The notes beneath the pieces are model-generated. The model was not told the origin of the DNA, did no database searches, and was given only the letters and a program-made list of their open reading frames with translations. A program made the translations under genes and the position numbers. Shown here in pieces: positions 37,167 to 49,371 of a DNA stretch of 64,000 nt; position 1 is the first letter of the stretch, and each line of letters opens with the position of its first letter. This stretch comes from Absidia repens (Eukaryota > Mucoromycota > Mucoromycetes > Mucorales > Cunninghamellaceae), in assembly GCA_002105175.1 (NCBI GenBank), contig MCGE01000006.1, forward strand, positions 1,426,001-1,490,000, read 5' to 3'.

Positions 37167-38274
37167 TTTACCTGCTTCAATGAAAATGGTTATAAAACTC
37201 TCTCTCATGTTTTGTACAATAGATCTTATTTTTTTATTACTATCAAGCTTTTTGATTAGTGTAGGCCCCTGTGTCAATAACAAGTGTCTCTCCAGTCTTT
37301 GTGCAGTATATTAGATACCTTTTGCGACCGTGCCCGTAGGTTAGAGGTAACCATTGCTCCGAGCTCTTATTAGTCTCCTCGTTGGTATCCCACATATCAC
37401 CTCCATGAGGTCTCTTGTGACAATGAACCTCTCGACTTAGTTTAATACCTCTCAAGATACTTCAATAAAATCTTTATTTTTATCAGTTAACCATCCTATT
37501 ATCGATATGATAGTGAGGAATGTCGTTATTGTTGATCATTTGTGAGTGATTTATTGAACACCCCCTTTTTAGTTCACCCAAATTATGCAGTTTTGTTCAC
37601 CTTTCCCCTTCCCTTCATCGCCCAAACGACTGGTTGGCAGTTCTGGGTCGTTTAATACAAAATGTAGGTATATAAACGCCAGTCATGTTGTCGCTCACTA
37701 AAGTGCAAATATGACAAACGTCTAGTCTCATCCCATCAAAACCCACACTTTAACAACAACCTTTTTTTTTTTGAATTTGGCCGTGTAAAATGAGAATACC
37801 TCCATTTCAGTGCTAGTGAGAGTGGAGTCTTGTGCTTTGGGACTGACCGTCGTGCTCAATATCTAGATAAGTTGGAACTTCTTAGTTTTTGGAGTTAGCG
37901 GAGTAAATTGGTATTTTTTTTCCGCAAGTAGAACTGTATGTCTCCTGTACATTCGCTTATTCTTATGACCAATATATTTCTCAAATGAAAAATTCTATTC
38001 TCTAATGAAAAAAAAAAGCTCCTAATATTCACAAGTCAGACCAGTCTATGGTAAGTGTCAGTGAACTGGGAGAGCCATTTTATCCAATCAATCAAGTCCG
38101 TAGGATCATGCTGGAAAGGACTCGACTAATGGAATTATTTACCGAGGTCAAACTCAATGGAGCAAACAAACTCAAAAAAAAATCTGGCTGATTTAATATT
38201 CACTTTTTCAGTTCTTTTTTTTATTTTCTGGATTTTTTTTTTTTGTTGTTGTTTTTTGTTCAGTGTGTTCACAA

Positions 38275-38686
38275 ATGATGGACAACGCTAATAACAACAT
38301 CACGACACCTTCTCAAATCCATGAGCGCGGCAAAGTCCGACGGCCAACAATGATATCCACGTTCATAAGCAGCAGCACCAGCAGCAGTTCGTTCAACGAG
38401 AAAAAAATACAAAATACAGAACCAGAAGACCAGCGGCATTTACGTTCATATGGAAGAACAGACATTATTCGACAAAAAACTGGGTTTCTAGGTTGGACAT
38501 TATCTCGGTGGTTGCTGTTACTGGCCAATACAATGGTAAAAACTCCGCAAGCTTTTTATATATATATATATAACGTTCACCGTGACCTTTTCTTTTTTTT
38601 TTCTTCTTTTTTTGGTAGCTTTTGATTTACGGTGCGGTATTTCTCGCTGCCACATCAGCGACTTACGCCAATAGTAAGATCTTGCG

Positions 38687-38747
<61 letters not shown>

Positions 38748-39538
38748 GACTTAATTTACCGTTTTTAGGATTTGAGCATGCCATTGTCATTGTTGTGGCT
38801 AATAAAGAAATCCTTGCAGGTAATTTTCTGGGTAGGGTTCTTTTATTTATGATATTACTCACTCTTGCGGGGCGGCCATTATTTTCATAGTTGGATTTAT
38901 TGGCTCGCTATGCTGTCTTGTGACGTCGATTATGGGGTATATAGGCATCGTGCATAAAAACCGACTTTGTTTAGGGTATTATTCGTTGATGCTGTGGGGA
39001 TGTTTTGCATTAATTACAACGGTGGGATATCTTGGGTTTAAGCAACGCACATGGAACCTAAAAGCTCAGTTGGGGGTACGTTGGAGACATGATTATAATC
39101 CCAGGCAGAGAGAACTATTACAAGCCAATGTAAGTGAAGTGCCCGCCCCCCTCACAAAAAAAAAGAGAGTGATCGAGAAAGATGATCAGTCGGGGTACCA
39201 ATGCATTGACAACTCTTTTTTTTTTTTTTTCTGTAAAGCTCCATTGCTGTGGATTTGAAAATCCCTCGGACCACGCCACGTATTATTCACGCTGTTGGGC
39301 TGAATCATTGTTACCAGGCTGCCAGCATAAATTCTATTTGTTTGAAAATGATTTTTTACTTAACACATACACCATGGCATTTTCGATTCTACCGCTACAT
39401 ATGGTGGTGATGGTGGTAACTTTATTATGTGCCAATCATGTGGATGTTGTATTTGGTACACGCAAACGGCCGCCCATTGCCTACTTGGGCAAATTCAAAG
39501 ATTGGCCAGAATGGGAAATGGCACAGAAAGAAAGCTAA
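38275..39538 (+). CDS. Tetraspanin-family membrane protein (301 aa)
   Basis: Exons 38275-38535, 38619-38673, 38769-38819, 38891-39129 and 39239-39538 join in frame. A Ser/Asn-rich cytosolic N-terminus of about 75 aa precedes four membrane segments: around LSRWLLLLANTM-LLIYGAVFLAA, AIVIVVANKEILAVGFIGSLCC, GYYSLMLWGCFALITTVGYLGF, and AFSILPLHMVVMVVTLL. Between the third and fourth lies the large extracellular loop with the tetraspanin CCG signature (LHCCGFENP) and further cysteines RCW and PGCQ. Tetraspanins organise membrane microdomains; in fungi Pls1-type members are needed for polarised penetration structures, but which subfamily this is cannot be told. Intron 2 contains a 50-base A run (38690-38739). 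The start is the first ATG after the upstream pyrimidine tract; a second ATG follows directly. Confidence 0.82.
38690..38739. repeat. Intronic A tract of about 50 bases
   Basis: Uninterrupted A run inside intron 2 of the tetraspanin gene, shortly after its GTAAGATC donor. Confidence 0.88.
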
Positions 39539-39848
39539 TCGCTTAGTGTGTAGAAAATTAATACCATATGCTTTTTATTTTCATTTATCGTTTACATAAA
39601 GATCAGAGTTAAAAAACGGGCACCTCGGAGGTTTGTTTCGGGGGAGGGGCATCCAGAGGAAGGCTATCATTAGAAAATAGGGACCGTCAGTAGTGAGATT
39701 CATTTTTGGAAACTGACCTGGGTTTGAATTTTACATTTTTTTTATAGTGGAGTGACGCGTCCTTTAAACGAAAGCGTCCATTTTTTTTTTTTGTGGTTTC
39801 TTTTTTCCCTTTTTTTTTCTTCTTTACATATCGACAACGTAATACAAC
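39539..39848. other. Short intergenic region between tetraspanin and PUP1
   Basis: About 310 bp holding the tetraspanin 3' flank and the PUP1 promoter, with a T-rich tract ending at the PUP1 ATG. Nothing else recognised. Confidence 0.55.
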
Positions 39849-40994
39849 ATGGCCACGAAATATACTTTACCCAAAGGTGGTTTCAGCTTTGAAAACTACA
39901 TTAGGTAAAAGACAGAAAAACTTATCAATACCCAAACCACTCTTTCTGTCGAAAGATACTGACGCCCTCTTCCATATTTGTTTATAGAAATCACACTCTT
40001 GAAACCAAAGGTACTCGACCTCCCAAGGCCACTAGCACTGGTACCACAATTGTTGGTGTCATTTTCAATGTATGTAGAAAATAATACATACATACTGCTA
40101 CAAAATAAAAATAGGCACCTAATTTTTTTTTTCTTTTTGGTCATGACGTTTTTATTGTAGGATGGGATTTGTTTGGGCGCTGATACAAGAGCAACTGAAG
40201 GACCTATTGTAGCCGATAAGAATTGTGAAAAGATTCATTATATTGCTCCCAATATGTAAGTACACCTGCCCTGCTCCAAAGAAACCCCAATGAGGTAATT
40301 GACGTTCATGTTGTGTGTGTGTTTGTTTAGTTACTGCTGTGGTGCTGGGACGGCCGCCGATACGGAATTCACGACAAACCTGATTAGCTCACAAATGGAA
40401 TTACATCGACTTGCTACCGGACGACAATCACGCGTGGTGACGGCGATGACCATGTTGAAGCAAATGTTATTCAAATACCAAGGTCACGTTGGTGCGGCAC
40501 TTGTGTTGGGTGGATTTGATCCTACAGGACCATCTTTGTATACCGTCTATCCTCATGGTAGTACCGACAAGTTACCTTATGTCACTATGGGTTCAGGGTC
40601 TTTGGCAGCCATGAGTGTATTCGAAAGCCGATGGAAACCTAACATGACCGTAAGTTTATTTTGTGTGGCAGTGGAAGGGGATTCGTAGTGACTGAAATTA
40701 TTAACATGCTGTTGCTGCGTTTATGTATATATGCAGAGACAAGAAGCCATTGATTTAGTGAAGGATGCTATTGAAGCTGGTATTTTCAACGATCTTGGCT
40801 CTGGCTCCAATGTGGATGTATGTGTAATCGAAAAAGAAGGCACCGATTATCTTCGTAATTATGGTCGTCCCAACGAACGTGGCATCAAGGAACAAAGTTA
40901 CAAATATCCCAGAGGCACTACTGCCGTTCTCAAAGAATCAGTTAAAAACATTGTGGATGTATCGGATGGTGATGCCATGGATATCTCTTTGTGA
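39849..40994 (+). CDS. PUP1: 20S proteasome beta-2 catalytic subunit (269 aa)
   Basis: Exons 39849-39904, 39988-40069, 40161-40255, 40331-40649 and 40737-40994 give 269 aa in frame. The motif [12 protein letters not shown] marks autocatalytic propeptide removal, with the nucleophile Thr at about residue 38. [24 protein letters not shown] carries the conserved Asp and Lys of the active site, and [10 protein letters not shown] and MGSGSLAAM are beta-subunit hallmarks. The C-terminal extension ([20 protein letters not shown]) is the beta-2 arm that wraps beta-3. The trypsin-like activity resides in this subunit. Length matches yeast Pup1 (about 260 aa). Housekeeping gene, in the same direction as its neighbours. 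Confidence 0.95.
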
Positions 40995-41985
40995 ACATTT
41001 TCCCCTCTCCATTTTAGTTTAGCTTAGTTTAGTTTGTCCACTTAGTTTATATAATATATATTTATATGATTTGTTGTGGGTGTCGTGTTTTTTTTATAAA
41101 TAAAAATTAGTTGATTTTATACAAAAAAACGGAACATGTTTATCGGGATCGGGATATGTTTATATGGGCTATGTTTATACATATGATGTTTTAAGCATGA
41201 GGCGGCGACGTCGTCTCTTTTTTTTTTTTACAGTTTACTGAAGAATAACCACCATCCTTTTACGGCGTTATCTCTCATGGCAAAGTTCAGCACCATCACC
41301 AAATAAAGTAATCCTCATATTTATACACATTTATCAAGTGATATATGTAATATAACTATCTGACAAGTGGCATCATGATTTACAATATGGGGTCAGAATT
41401 TTTTTTTTTTTTTTTTTTTTGACTGCCTGAACAAGAAAGCGTTTTCCCACTACCACCAAGCAGGTGAATGCCGACCAGTAACATGAATGAAAAAGAGTTG
41501 TCAGGCTGTTACAGATAAGATACAGAAACGGGGTTTCATTGGTCATTGGAATAAAAAAGGGGGCATCATTTAAGAGTTTTTGAAATAGCGCATGGTCAAA
41601 GGAAACTGTTTTTGAAGCATCTCAGGTACAAAAAAAATAATACTGCACACAACAAATTGGGATTTAAGGCAATATAGGATATTGCTAAGCATCTTTGATA
41701 ATAGTATTATTAGTTTTATAGGAATGTGGCCTATTTTCATCTTCCAGCGATAAAAAATAGTAGTAGCCGCATCGTGTCCCCAACAAGGAAATGATCAGTT
41801 TTTTTTTTTCTCTCGTGTTCTACAAACAAAAAACACCGTCCCCCCCTATATTCTTGGAAGTCCGGTCTGAAAACATATAAAGCCGAACTCTTTTTTTTTT
41901 CTTGATATTTCTTCTCTTTCCTTCATTACTTTTTTATTACTTCATCCTACTTCCCCCCTTCTCTATATTTTTAAAAAAGAAAACT
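40995..41985. other. Intergenic DNA and promoter of pyruvate kinase
   Basis: PUP1 3' flank, a T run at 41399-41420 and then the pyruvate kinase promoter with a TATA box at 41876-41881 followed by a CT-rich leader. No other gene recognised. Confidence 0.6.
41876..41881 (+). promoter_or_regulatory. TATA box of pyruvate kinase
   Basis: TATAAA in AACATATAAAGCC, 110 bp before the ATG and followed by a CT-rich leader, the layout of strongly expressed fungal genes. Confidence 0.65.
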
Positions 41986-44283
41986 ATGGCTCCCGTCGTT
42001 CCCGAAATCACCTCCAACGTTCAATGGATCTCCCAAATGAACGTTGATATTGAACCTACTGCTGGTCGTAAATCCAGTATCATTGGTACTATTGGTAAGT
42101 TGCAGAATTTTTCTTATGGACAGCTAAATATGTTGTGTTGACCCTTCTAACATTTCTAATTTTGGGCTTGGGGTGCATATCTGTATGATTCTATTTAGGT
42201 CCTAACACCAACAGTGTGGAAATGATCACTCAGCTTCGTAACGCTGGTTTGAACGTGGTGCGTATGAACTTTTCTCACGGATCTTATGAAGTAAGTAAAC
42301 CATTTTTTTGATTAGCTTGTGTGTGTATGTGTTTGTGGGAATCTGTGTGCATGTGTGTGGGAGTGTGTTTGTTGAATCTGGTAAACGCGGTAAGCTACGG
42401 GGTTTGTTGGGGTTGTGTTTTTTTCTGCGGAGATCAACTGATAAGAAAAAAAAGGGGGCGAATAGGGTCCAAAGAAAAAAAAAAACTTGATTGAATATTG
42501 ACTCTCTTACATTATCTCTGTAGTATCATCAATCTGTGATCGACAATACCCGCAAAAGTTTCGAATGTAAGTAGGAAAAATGATGTGAGTAGCTGGTAGT
42601 GATGTTACTAACCGAATTTCAACATGATAGTATACCCTGGCCGCCCAGTGGCTATTGCTTTGGACAACAAGGGCCCTGAAATCCGTACTGGTAACATGAA
42701 GGATGGTGTTGAAGTAAGATAAAAAAAAATATATAGCAACTACAAAGGCAACAACAAAGAGACTCACATCGTGTGATTTTTATTTTATTATAGATTCCTA
42801 TCACTGCTGGTCATGAAATGATTTTCAGCACTGATGACAAGTACGCCGATGCCTGTGATGGCCAAGTCATGTACCTCGACTACAAGAACCTCCCCAAGGT
42901 GATCAAGCAAGGCAAAAAGATCTATGTGGACGATGGTGTTTTATCTTTCGATGTGCTCGAAGTGGTAGACGACATCTCCGTGCGTGTCCGTGCCGTCAAC
43001 AATGGTAAGTTGTGCTCTCGCAAGGGTGTCAATTTGCCCGGCACCGATGTCGACTTGCCCGCTCTCTCGGAAAAGGACAAGGCTGATTTGAAATTCGGTG
43101 TCAAGAACAAGGTCGACTTTGTCTTTGCCTCCTTTGTGCGTCGTGGTCAAGATGTCAAGGATATCCGTGAAGTCCTTGGTGACGATGGCCGTCATATCAA
43201 AATTATCTCCAAGATCGAAAACCACCAAGGTGTCCAAAACTTCGACGATATTTTGAAAGAAACCGATGGTGTCATGGTTGCTCGTGGTGTAAGTCCAACA
43301 AAAAAAAAAGCTGTTGAAGATGGTTTAAGGAAAAAATAGTGCAGCGGATTCACCTGCTTTTTTTTTTTTTGCTGCATCTCTTCTAGGATATGGGTATTGA
43401 AATCCCTCTTGAACGTGTGTTTATTGCCCAAAAGATGATGATCAAGAAGTGTAACTTGGCTGGTAAGCCTGTGATCTGCGCCACTCAAATGTTGGAATCC
43501 ATGACTGTAAGTGTTATAAAGAAGAAAAAGGGATGAGTACAGAGGCAAAATGTGAAGTGAACAAGGAACTCATCGGGTCCTTTTTTTTTTAAAAAAAAAA
43601 AAAAATAGTACAACCCCCGTCCTACTCGTGCCGAAGTATCCGATGTGTCAAATGCTGTATTGGATGGTGCTGACTGTGTGATGTTATCAGGTGAAACCGC
43701 CAAGGGCAGCTACCCCATCGAAGCCGTCAAAACTATGCACGACATCTGTTTGTTGGCTGAATCTGTGCTCTGCTACCCTGCCGTCTTCAACGAACTTCGT
43801 CAATTGACTGCCCTGCCTACCGAAACCACTGAAACTGTTGCTTGTGCTGCTGTCAGTGCTGCTCACGAACAAAAAGCCGGTGCCATCATTGTTTTGTCCA
43901 CCTCCGGTAACACCGCTCGTCTCTTGTCCAAATACCGCCCTGCTGCCCCTATCATTGTCGTAACCCGTAACCCTCAAACTGCTCGCCAAGTCCATCTGTA
44001 TCGTGGCTGTTTCCCCTTCTATTATCCTAAGAAGTCCAGCGCTCCTGGTTCTGGAAGCACCCCCGGTCACCTTGCCGTCCCCTCTCCTTCTAGTGCTGCC
44101 GCTCACCTCAGCCCTGCCGAATACGCTCCTTGGCAAGAAGACGTCGATGCTCGTATCATGTGGGGTATGGAACAAGCAATCAAGTACGGTTTGTTGAACC
44201 ACGGTGACCCCGTTGTGGCTGTCCAAGGCTGGAAGGGTGGTTTGGGTAACACTAACACCCTCCGTGTCTTATTCACCCCTTAG
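41986..44283 (+). CDS. PYK: Pyruvate kinase (538 aa)
   Basis: Exons 41986-42094, 42199-42290, 42524-42566, 42631-42713, 42794-43288, 43387-43506 and 43609-44283 join in frame. The enzyme converts phosphoenolpyruvate and ADP to pyruvate and ATP in the cytosol. Visible motifs are [25 protein letters not shown], the catalytic-lysine segment [19 protein letters not shown], and the signature around [16 protein letters not shown] and [16 protein letters not shown]. The C-terminal allosteric domain ends in GNTNTLRV. A Ser/Pro/Ala/Gly-rich insertion of about 35 residues (about 454-488) sits between FPFYYPKK and [11 protein letters not shown], where relatives have a short loop. Exon 3 is only 43 nt. 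Codon use is strongly biased, as expected for a glycolytic gene. Confidence 0.96.
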
Positions 44284-44735
44284 ATATTTTCTAGTGTAGT
44301 TTTTCCCTCCCGTTATTTTTATACATATATAAATTCTTCCTTTTTTTTTCTTCCCCCTTTTTTTATATACATACTCATTTTTTATATTTTTATTTATATA
44401 TTTGATATTTTATTCATCTCAATAAAGCAATTACATTTACGAAAAGCACGCGACTTTCAAAAATTTGTAACACAAGCATCTTAGTAGCCTTAGTAGCATA
44501 GCATAGCATAGTATAGCGATAGTGCGGTATCGGTCATTATTTTCTATTATAATCAATAAAACACAAAAACACTTGAACTTCAATATGACTTTTCAAAGTG
44601 AAGGTATGAAACGCACAGGGGAACTGATTGGCATACTATATACAATATCAAAATAAGAGGTTAAGTATAGTGTCAACATGATTTTGACTAAACGGTTAAA
44701 AATATAGTGATACATTAATAGTAGAAACACGGCAC

Positions 44736-45396
44736 GACATATTTTATTCAGACGTAGATAGAAACTATGGAGACTAAACTAAACTATCCTAATAATAATA
44801 TTATGGCAACTGTCTATTCGTGAGACTATTATGGAATAAGCATACCATCAGCTAAGCTAGTCCCTATCAAAATGAGTAATTTATCCTGCAGTGAGTGACA
44901 GACTATTCTACAACGAAGGGGTGAACTAAACCTGGCTGCTTTACTTCATCTTTTCTGCAACGGCTCCGATAGAAAAGAGCAACCATGATACCCCGATGTT
45001 GAATGGTGGGGATCACTGTTATTACAAGAGAGCCACCATGTTGATAAATATTGTATGGTGTTAAAAAAAAACACGGTCCAAATCTTCAGGAGAAAAAAAA
45101 AACATTTCAAATCCCGCACACGTGAATTTTTATTCAAGCCTGTTTTCCCTTTCTTTTCTTTTTCTTCCTTTAATTCTTCACAGTTGTGGCTCCTATGAGG
45201 TAATGTTGGACTTAGATTAGTGTCAGAACTAGTTTAGAAGCGTTTTCGGAACAGGGATTACAAGATGCATGGGGAAACCCTTTCATTTTGGATCTAGGAT
45301 CTGAGGGCACCATTAGTTGACTTTTTGAAGCCGTCATTAGCTTAGTTTTGTGTTAGCTTGCCTATAGTTTGTATCTATATGTGAATAAAATGTGTC
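44736..45396 (+). repeat. Dispersed repeat copy R9, reference copy with terminal inverted repeats
   Basis: The 36-base left end (GACATATTTTATTCAGACGT...) and the complement of the right end (GACACATTTTATTCACATAT...) agree at roughly 29 of 36 positions, so this 661-bp unit has terminal inverted repeats. Inside are AAATCCCGCACACGTGAATT near 45109, GATGCATGGGGAAACCC near 45264 and the AATAAAATGTGTCTC right end. No coding capacity. It resembles a non-autonomous DNA transposon or MITE-like element. Confidence 0.78.
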
Positions 45397-45900
45397 TCTT
45401 TTTACTTCCTTCAAAGAAAACAGTTTCAATAATCCCTCTCATTGCTTGCATGATAGATCCTTGTTTTACTATCATCTCCATTTTAGATTAGTGTTGGCTG
45501 CTGTTGTGTTTCAAAAAATAAAGTCCTCCAGTCTATCTCTTGCTTTGCACAGTATACTGCCTCCCATTTCACAATTGTCCCATTAGATAAGTGCTGATCA
45601 TTCTTCAAATGCCACCATAATCTCCGTCAGGCTCCACCCAAATACATCAGCTCTTCATACCCCTTGTTACATTGAACCCCTCGTCCATAGTCTTAGTATA
45701 GACCCAAATGCTTGAATTAAAATATGTTGATATGCTTTTTTATTAACCATCCTCACTCATCGAATAAGAAAAAATGCTGCCATCTTTTGGGTGTTCTACC
45801 AAACACTTGCTTTCTAATTCACCCACTTCGACTATTTTTTTTTCTATCGCCTCCCTAAAGATTCAGGAACTGGTTGGTGGTCTTATATCAAGTACTCTAG
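45397..45900 (+). repeat. Degenerate sub-repeat tail downstream of R9
   Basis: Diverged units, each with a TTAGATTAGTGTTG or CATAGTCTTAGTATAG-like box followed within 20-50 bases by an AATAAA-like hexamer, at about 45480-45530, 45575-45610 and 45685-45730. Confidence 0.5.
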
Positions 45901-46518
45901 CTATATTCATATAAATGAATCTAAACCGAGCTGGGTGTATGTGTAGCCACCACTACAGTACATTTTACACTACTCCCGAACTTATCTATGACTACTTGCC
46001 TCTTCCCCTTTTGGTACACAATATATCTTTTTTTTTTTTGTGAGTGTGGGAATGTTTTGAAATTGGATGTAAAATAATGTTGAACAGTGCGGACCTTATT
46101 CCACTTGATCGATGAATACTTTCCAAGCTCACATCGATTATTTTCACCGATGGATGAAGATAACTTCCTAAAGATGTTTGTGCAGCTCACAATGATGAAA
46201 GAGAACAAATATTTTTGAGTAAGGTCTGTATGCTAGCAACCTCGATCCCTTTCAATAAGGTGTAAGTCCTTTGCGTGCTGATATTGAAATTCATTATCTA
46301 TGAGCTGCATTAATGGGATTCACGATGTTTATATACACATACAAAAAAACAAGATAATACTAACAACAATAATATAATACTTTATTCATAGATAAATAGG
46401 ATATAAAATAAATAAAAACAACTGGTTGATATACCGCAAATACTACACTAATACTAAAAGTAACACCAATACTACTGGCATTACTGTTACTCCTATTACT
46501 ACTATACTACTACTATTA

Positions 46519-47338
46519 CTACTTGGAAGGGCCTATTTTGTTTTTCGGTTGTAATATTGATGCTGATTTTGATGACCCATGTGAAGCTTGTTGTTGTTGT
46601 TGCCGCTGCAGCGTTGTATCCTTCACTGCATGTGGAATATCGGTGGATGACGAGGTTGCTTTTGGTGTATAAGAAGTATCGATATCCTGCTGTTTCCGTA
46701 ATTGATAGTGCCGCCTTTCGATGAGATATTCCTCTAAAAGTAGAGCGTTGCGGGTATTGCATTTGTACATGATATCGAGAATATCGCCTATAATAGGCAC
46801 CAGACCAATCTAAATATATAAGGGGAGAGATAGAAAAAGATGAATATTTTTCGACATGGTAGTAAAAAGCACGATCATGAAGCAAATCCCTCCTCCCACT
46901 TACAAAGAAATCGACTGCAATGTTGACGAGCATTTGATTAACGAGCTTGGACGGTAAGTTGGCTTCCATCGCCTTTTCGACCAAAAACAGCGCAAAGATG
47001 AGGCCAATAAAGTCGCCTACCACTGGAATCAGACCAATCAGACCATCAAAGCCAATTTGAATGCAGCAAAGGGATATTCCACGATCAAGAAATTGAGCCT
47101 TTTTCTTTACTGCTTTCAAGATCTTGCGTTCTTGTTTGGTGAGAATGTCTTCTGGGCGCGGGCTACGACTCCACCATCGTCGTGGTTGTTGTTGTTGTTG
47201 TTGTTGGATGGGAGGCTGTGATGGTTTTTTTGTCGCCACGGTATTTGATGATGACGGTGTTTCTTGAAGCGGTTTTTTGGCAGCTTGTGATTCTAATAAA
47301 TATTGCATGGCATATTTGCCTATGGTGTGAGAGTTCAT
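46519..47338 (-). CDS. DUF4112-domain membrane protein (241 aa)
   Basis: Exons 46904-47338 and 46519-46809 join in frame. After a Gln- and Ser-rich basic N-terminus, the region from LDRGISLCCIQIGFDGLIGLIPVVGDFIGL onward (in shorter pieces: GFDGLIGLIPVVGD, then LVPIIGDILDIMYKCN) matches the two-hairpin layout of DUF4112, with two glycine/proline motifs GLIPVVGD and GLVPIIGD closing hydrophobic segments. Members are small membrane-associated proteins of bacteria and fungi with no proven function. The C-terminus is polar and carries a glutamine run. The ATG is the first in frame after the upstream stop; CCAAT (complement) lies about 175 bp upstream. Confidence 0.82.
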
Positions 47339-47789
47339 TCTGTAGGCAATTAAATTTTAAAGGGAGTGAAAAAACAAAAGAAAAAGAAAAATAAAGAGGG
47401 GAGAGAAAAAATAGCGTGGGTTCTATTTTTATGAGAAAATTCAAAATGCAGCATAAAATATTTTTCCCCCATCTAACCACCAACCCATCGGACGTGCATT
47501 GAAAAACCCCATGATTGGTTGCATCATCAACCAAAAATATAGTCTTGGCCGTACTTGATTCAGTATAGTATAATAGGCAGGTCTTGGCTTCATTGATCGA
47601 CTGCCATTATTAGTCTGTATTACATGAGCGGAGTGTTGGGGAAAATCCTTCCCCTTTTGGCAATGACTTTTTTATTTATTTATTTAACCAAAGTGGCGCG
47701 TCTTCCCGAAAATAATCAATACAAGCAAAATAAAACTAAAAAAAAAAAACTAGCGTATACTATATCCGATTCATTAGGGTAGAGAAGGA
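47339..47789. other. Intergenic DNA upstream of the DUF4112 gene
   Basis: Promoter of the DUF4112 gene and 3' flank of the ACOT9-like gene, both on the minus strand. An ATTGG (CCAAT complement) near 47514 may be a promoter element. No gene seen. Confidence 0.5.
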
Positions 47790-49371
47790 TTATATATTGA
47801 TGAGGTTTGAAAATTCTGTTTTCTCAATGGAAAAGTTTTTTTGTCGGCGTCGACCTTCCAAATAAAGTAGCAAATCATCGAAGGAATTTGGTCGTATCTT
47901 AGGTAAAGGTTTGTCCGAACTGAATGTAAAGTAATGGCGGGCAGCAGGCATACTTCCAGCACTGCCATCAAGACGTTCTTGCTGTTGCCAGTCAGTAAGT
48001 TCAGCCTCTACACATACTTGAAAGTTATGTTGTCCAGTGTGTTTGTCAGGTACTTCATCTACATTGCTGATATGTGAGGAGAAGCGAAGCATGGCTCCAA
48101 TTGGGACCGGGTTGAGAAAGGCTGATCGATCCAGAGATTTAAGTTGAACCGAAGATTGAGAAATTGCCGTTCCTGTCATATGAGCTAATTCCAATGCTTG
48201 GCCTATCATCTTTGTTTTTTTTTTAAAAAAAAATGTCATGTGAGTCGAACATGCCCCACTATATTACTAAAGGTCACTTACAAACCCACCAAATAAATAG
48301 TTGTAACATGTTCTTTCTTGCGGTTGGACCCATTTTACAGCTTGCATTTTGGTTTCAGACATGCAAACAGCATCGGTCATCACAGTCGATTTATCTAATC
48401 ATTTTCAGCCAAAAAAAAAAAAAATTAAAAAATTTCATCACATTATGTGAAAGACAATAATACCTGAAGGAAAATTCGGTGAGTGTAAATGATATAAATG
48501 GGCCCAATCATGACCAGAAGGTGGAGATTTTGCAGCTTCAATTAATACGTTTTCACAATTTTTTTTTCTATTCTTGCTTTCGGTGACTGCCTGAATCAAA
48601 CGACGTTCTCTAGGCGAGCGAGCCACTAGAGGGTTAACATTGATTGGTTTACGGGTGGTAGAATTGACGCCGACGAGGGTGAAAGAGGCAGCCAAGAGAG
48701 TGGTTGGTGCTACTGTGGCCGTGGGCACTGTTTGAACCTTAAGCAAAGTCGTCATACTGCTCGTGCCTGCGTGGATCACTTGCCCTGAAAGTTTAATATC
48801 TTCCATCGTCTTTGGTGGTTGTTTTATTTCCATACGATCCATGCACGCGGTCAACATGATGATGGGACTGTCCACAAATGAAGTGTCATTGTGTTTATAA
48901 GAAACCATGACAGCTAATAAATCCAGATCTATATAATAAATGGGTGTAAGAAATAAATTTCAAGGAGAAAAAAAAAGTAATTGAATTACCCTCAATCAAT
49001 TTTTTAATTTGAATTTTGCCCATAGAATCAATGTAATCATCTAATAATTCAGGGGATGATTTAAAAGGAAGTAATTTTTCCACATAGGAGTCTGACATTG
49101 CTTTCGGCTTGTCGCCAGATTGAAACACCGTCAACGATTTATTTTTTTCCCCGTTGATATTATCCAACCATGGGATTGGCGTTTTCATAGGATACTCTAT
49201 ACATAATTCAGATTGAGGATACCTTATTTTTTTTTTTTTTTTTTTTTGTATTTTTGTTTTCAAAAGAGAGTTACCATTGATAAACGGACTCGAAAGGTTT
49301 CGAGGACTGACAGGCCCGAAATGAATGCCTCGAGTGCACATGTTGGAAAGTCGTTTATAAGTCCTTAACAT
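47790..49371 (-). CDS. ACOT9-type acyl-CoA thioesterase, double hotdog (433 aa)
   Basis: Exons 49275-49371, 48990-49196, 48464-48928, 48282-48394 and 47790-48209 join in frame. The N-terminus is rich in Arg, Ser and Thr without acidic residues (MLRTYKRLSNMCTRGIHFG), consistent with a mitochondrial presequence. Two hotdog domains are seen: one around DSPIIMLTACMDRMEI to ASFTLVGVN with the following VNPLVARSPRE linker, and one around VQPQERTCYNYLFGGF to the ARHYFTF segment. The QERxxYNxxFGGF motif is the ACOT9/ACOT10 active-site helix entrance. The enzyme should hydrolyse acyl-CoA to free acid and CoA in mitochondria. The final exon ends in a basic tail after LLLYLEGRRRQK. Length fits relatives of about 430 aa. 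Confidence 0.87.

Larger units (their letters stand above)
34693..38274. other. Gene-free, repeat-containing gap
   Basis: Holds R7 and R8 in opposite orientation, a left-end-like fragment near 35440-35620 (sharing ACCATTCTATTCTGCGG with element interiors), an A run at about 35972-35996 and the R8 tail to about 37700. A frame of 111 codons at 36479-36814 lies between R7 and R8, has no recognisable domain and is not called. Confidence 0.6.
44284..46518. other. Intergenic DNA with full-length repeat R9
   Basis: Pyruvate kinase 3' flank with an AATAAA near 44420, repeat R9 (44736-45396) and its degenerate tail to about 45900. Plus-strand and minus-strand short frames are repeat-derived. The DUF4112 gene ends at 46519 on the other strand. 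Confidence 0.6.

Noticed and set aside
44736..45396. Solo LTR interpretation of the repeat
   Set aside because: The ends are imperfect inverted repeats starting GACATATTTT, not TG...CA, and no tract next to a copy resembles a primer-binding site.
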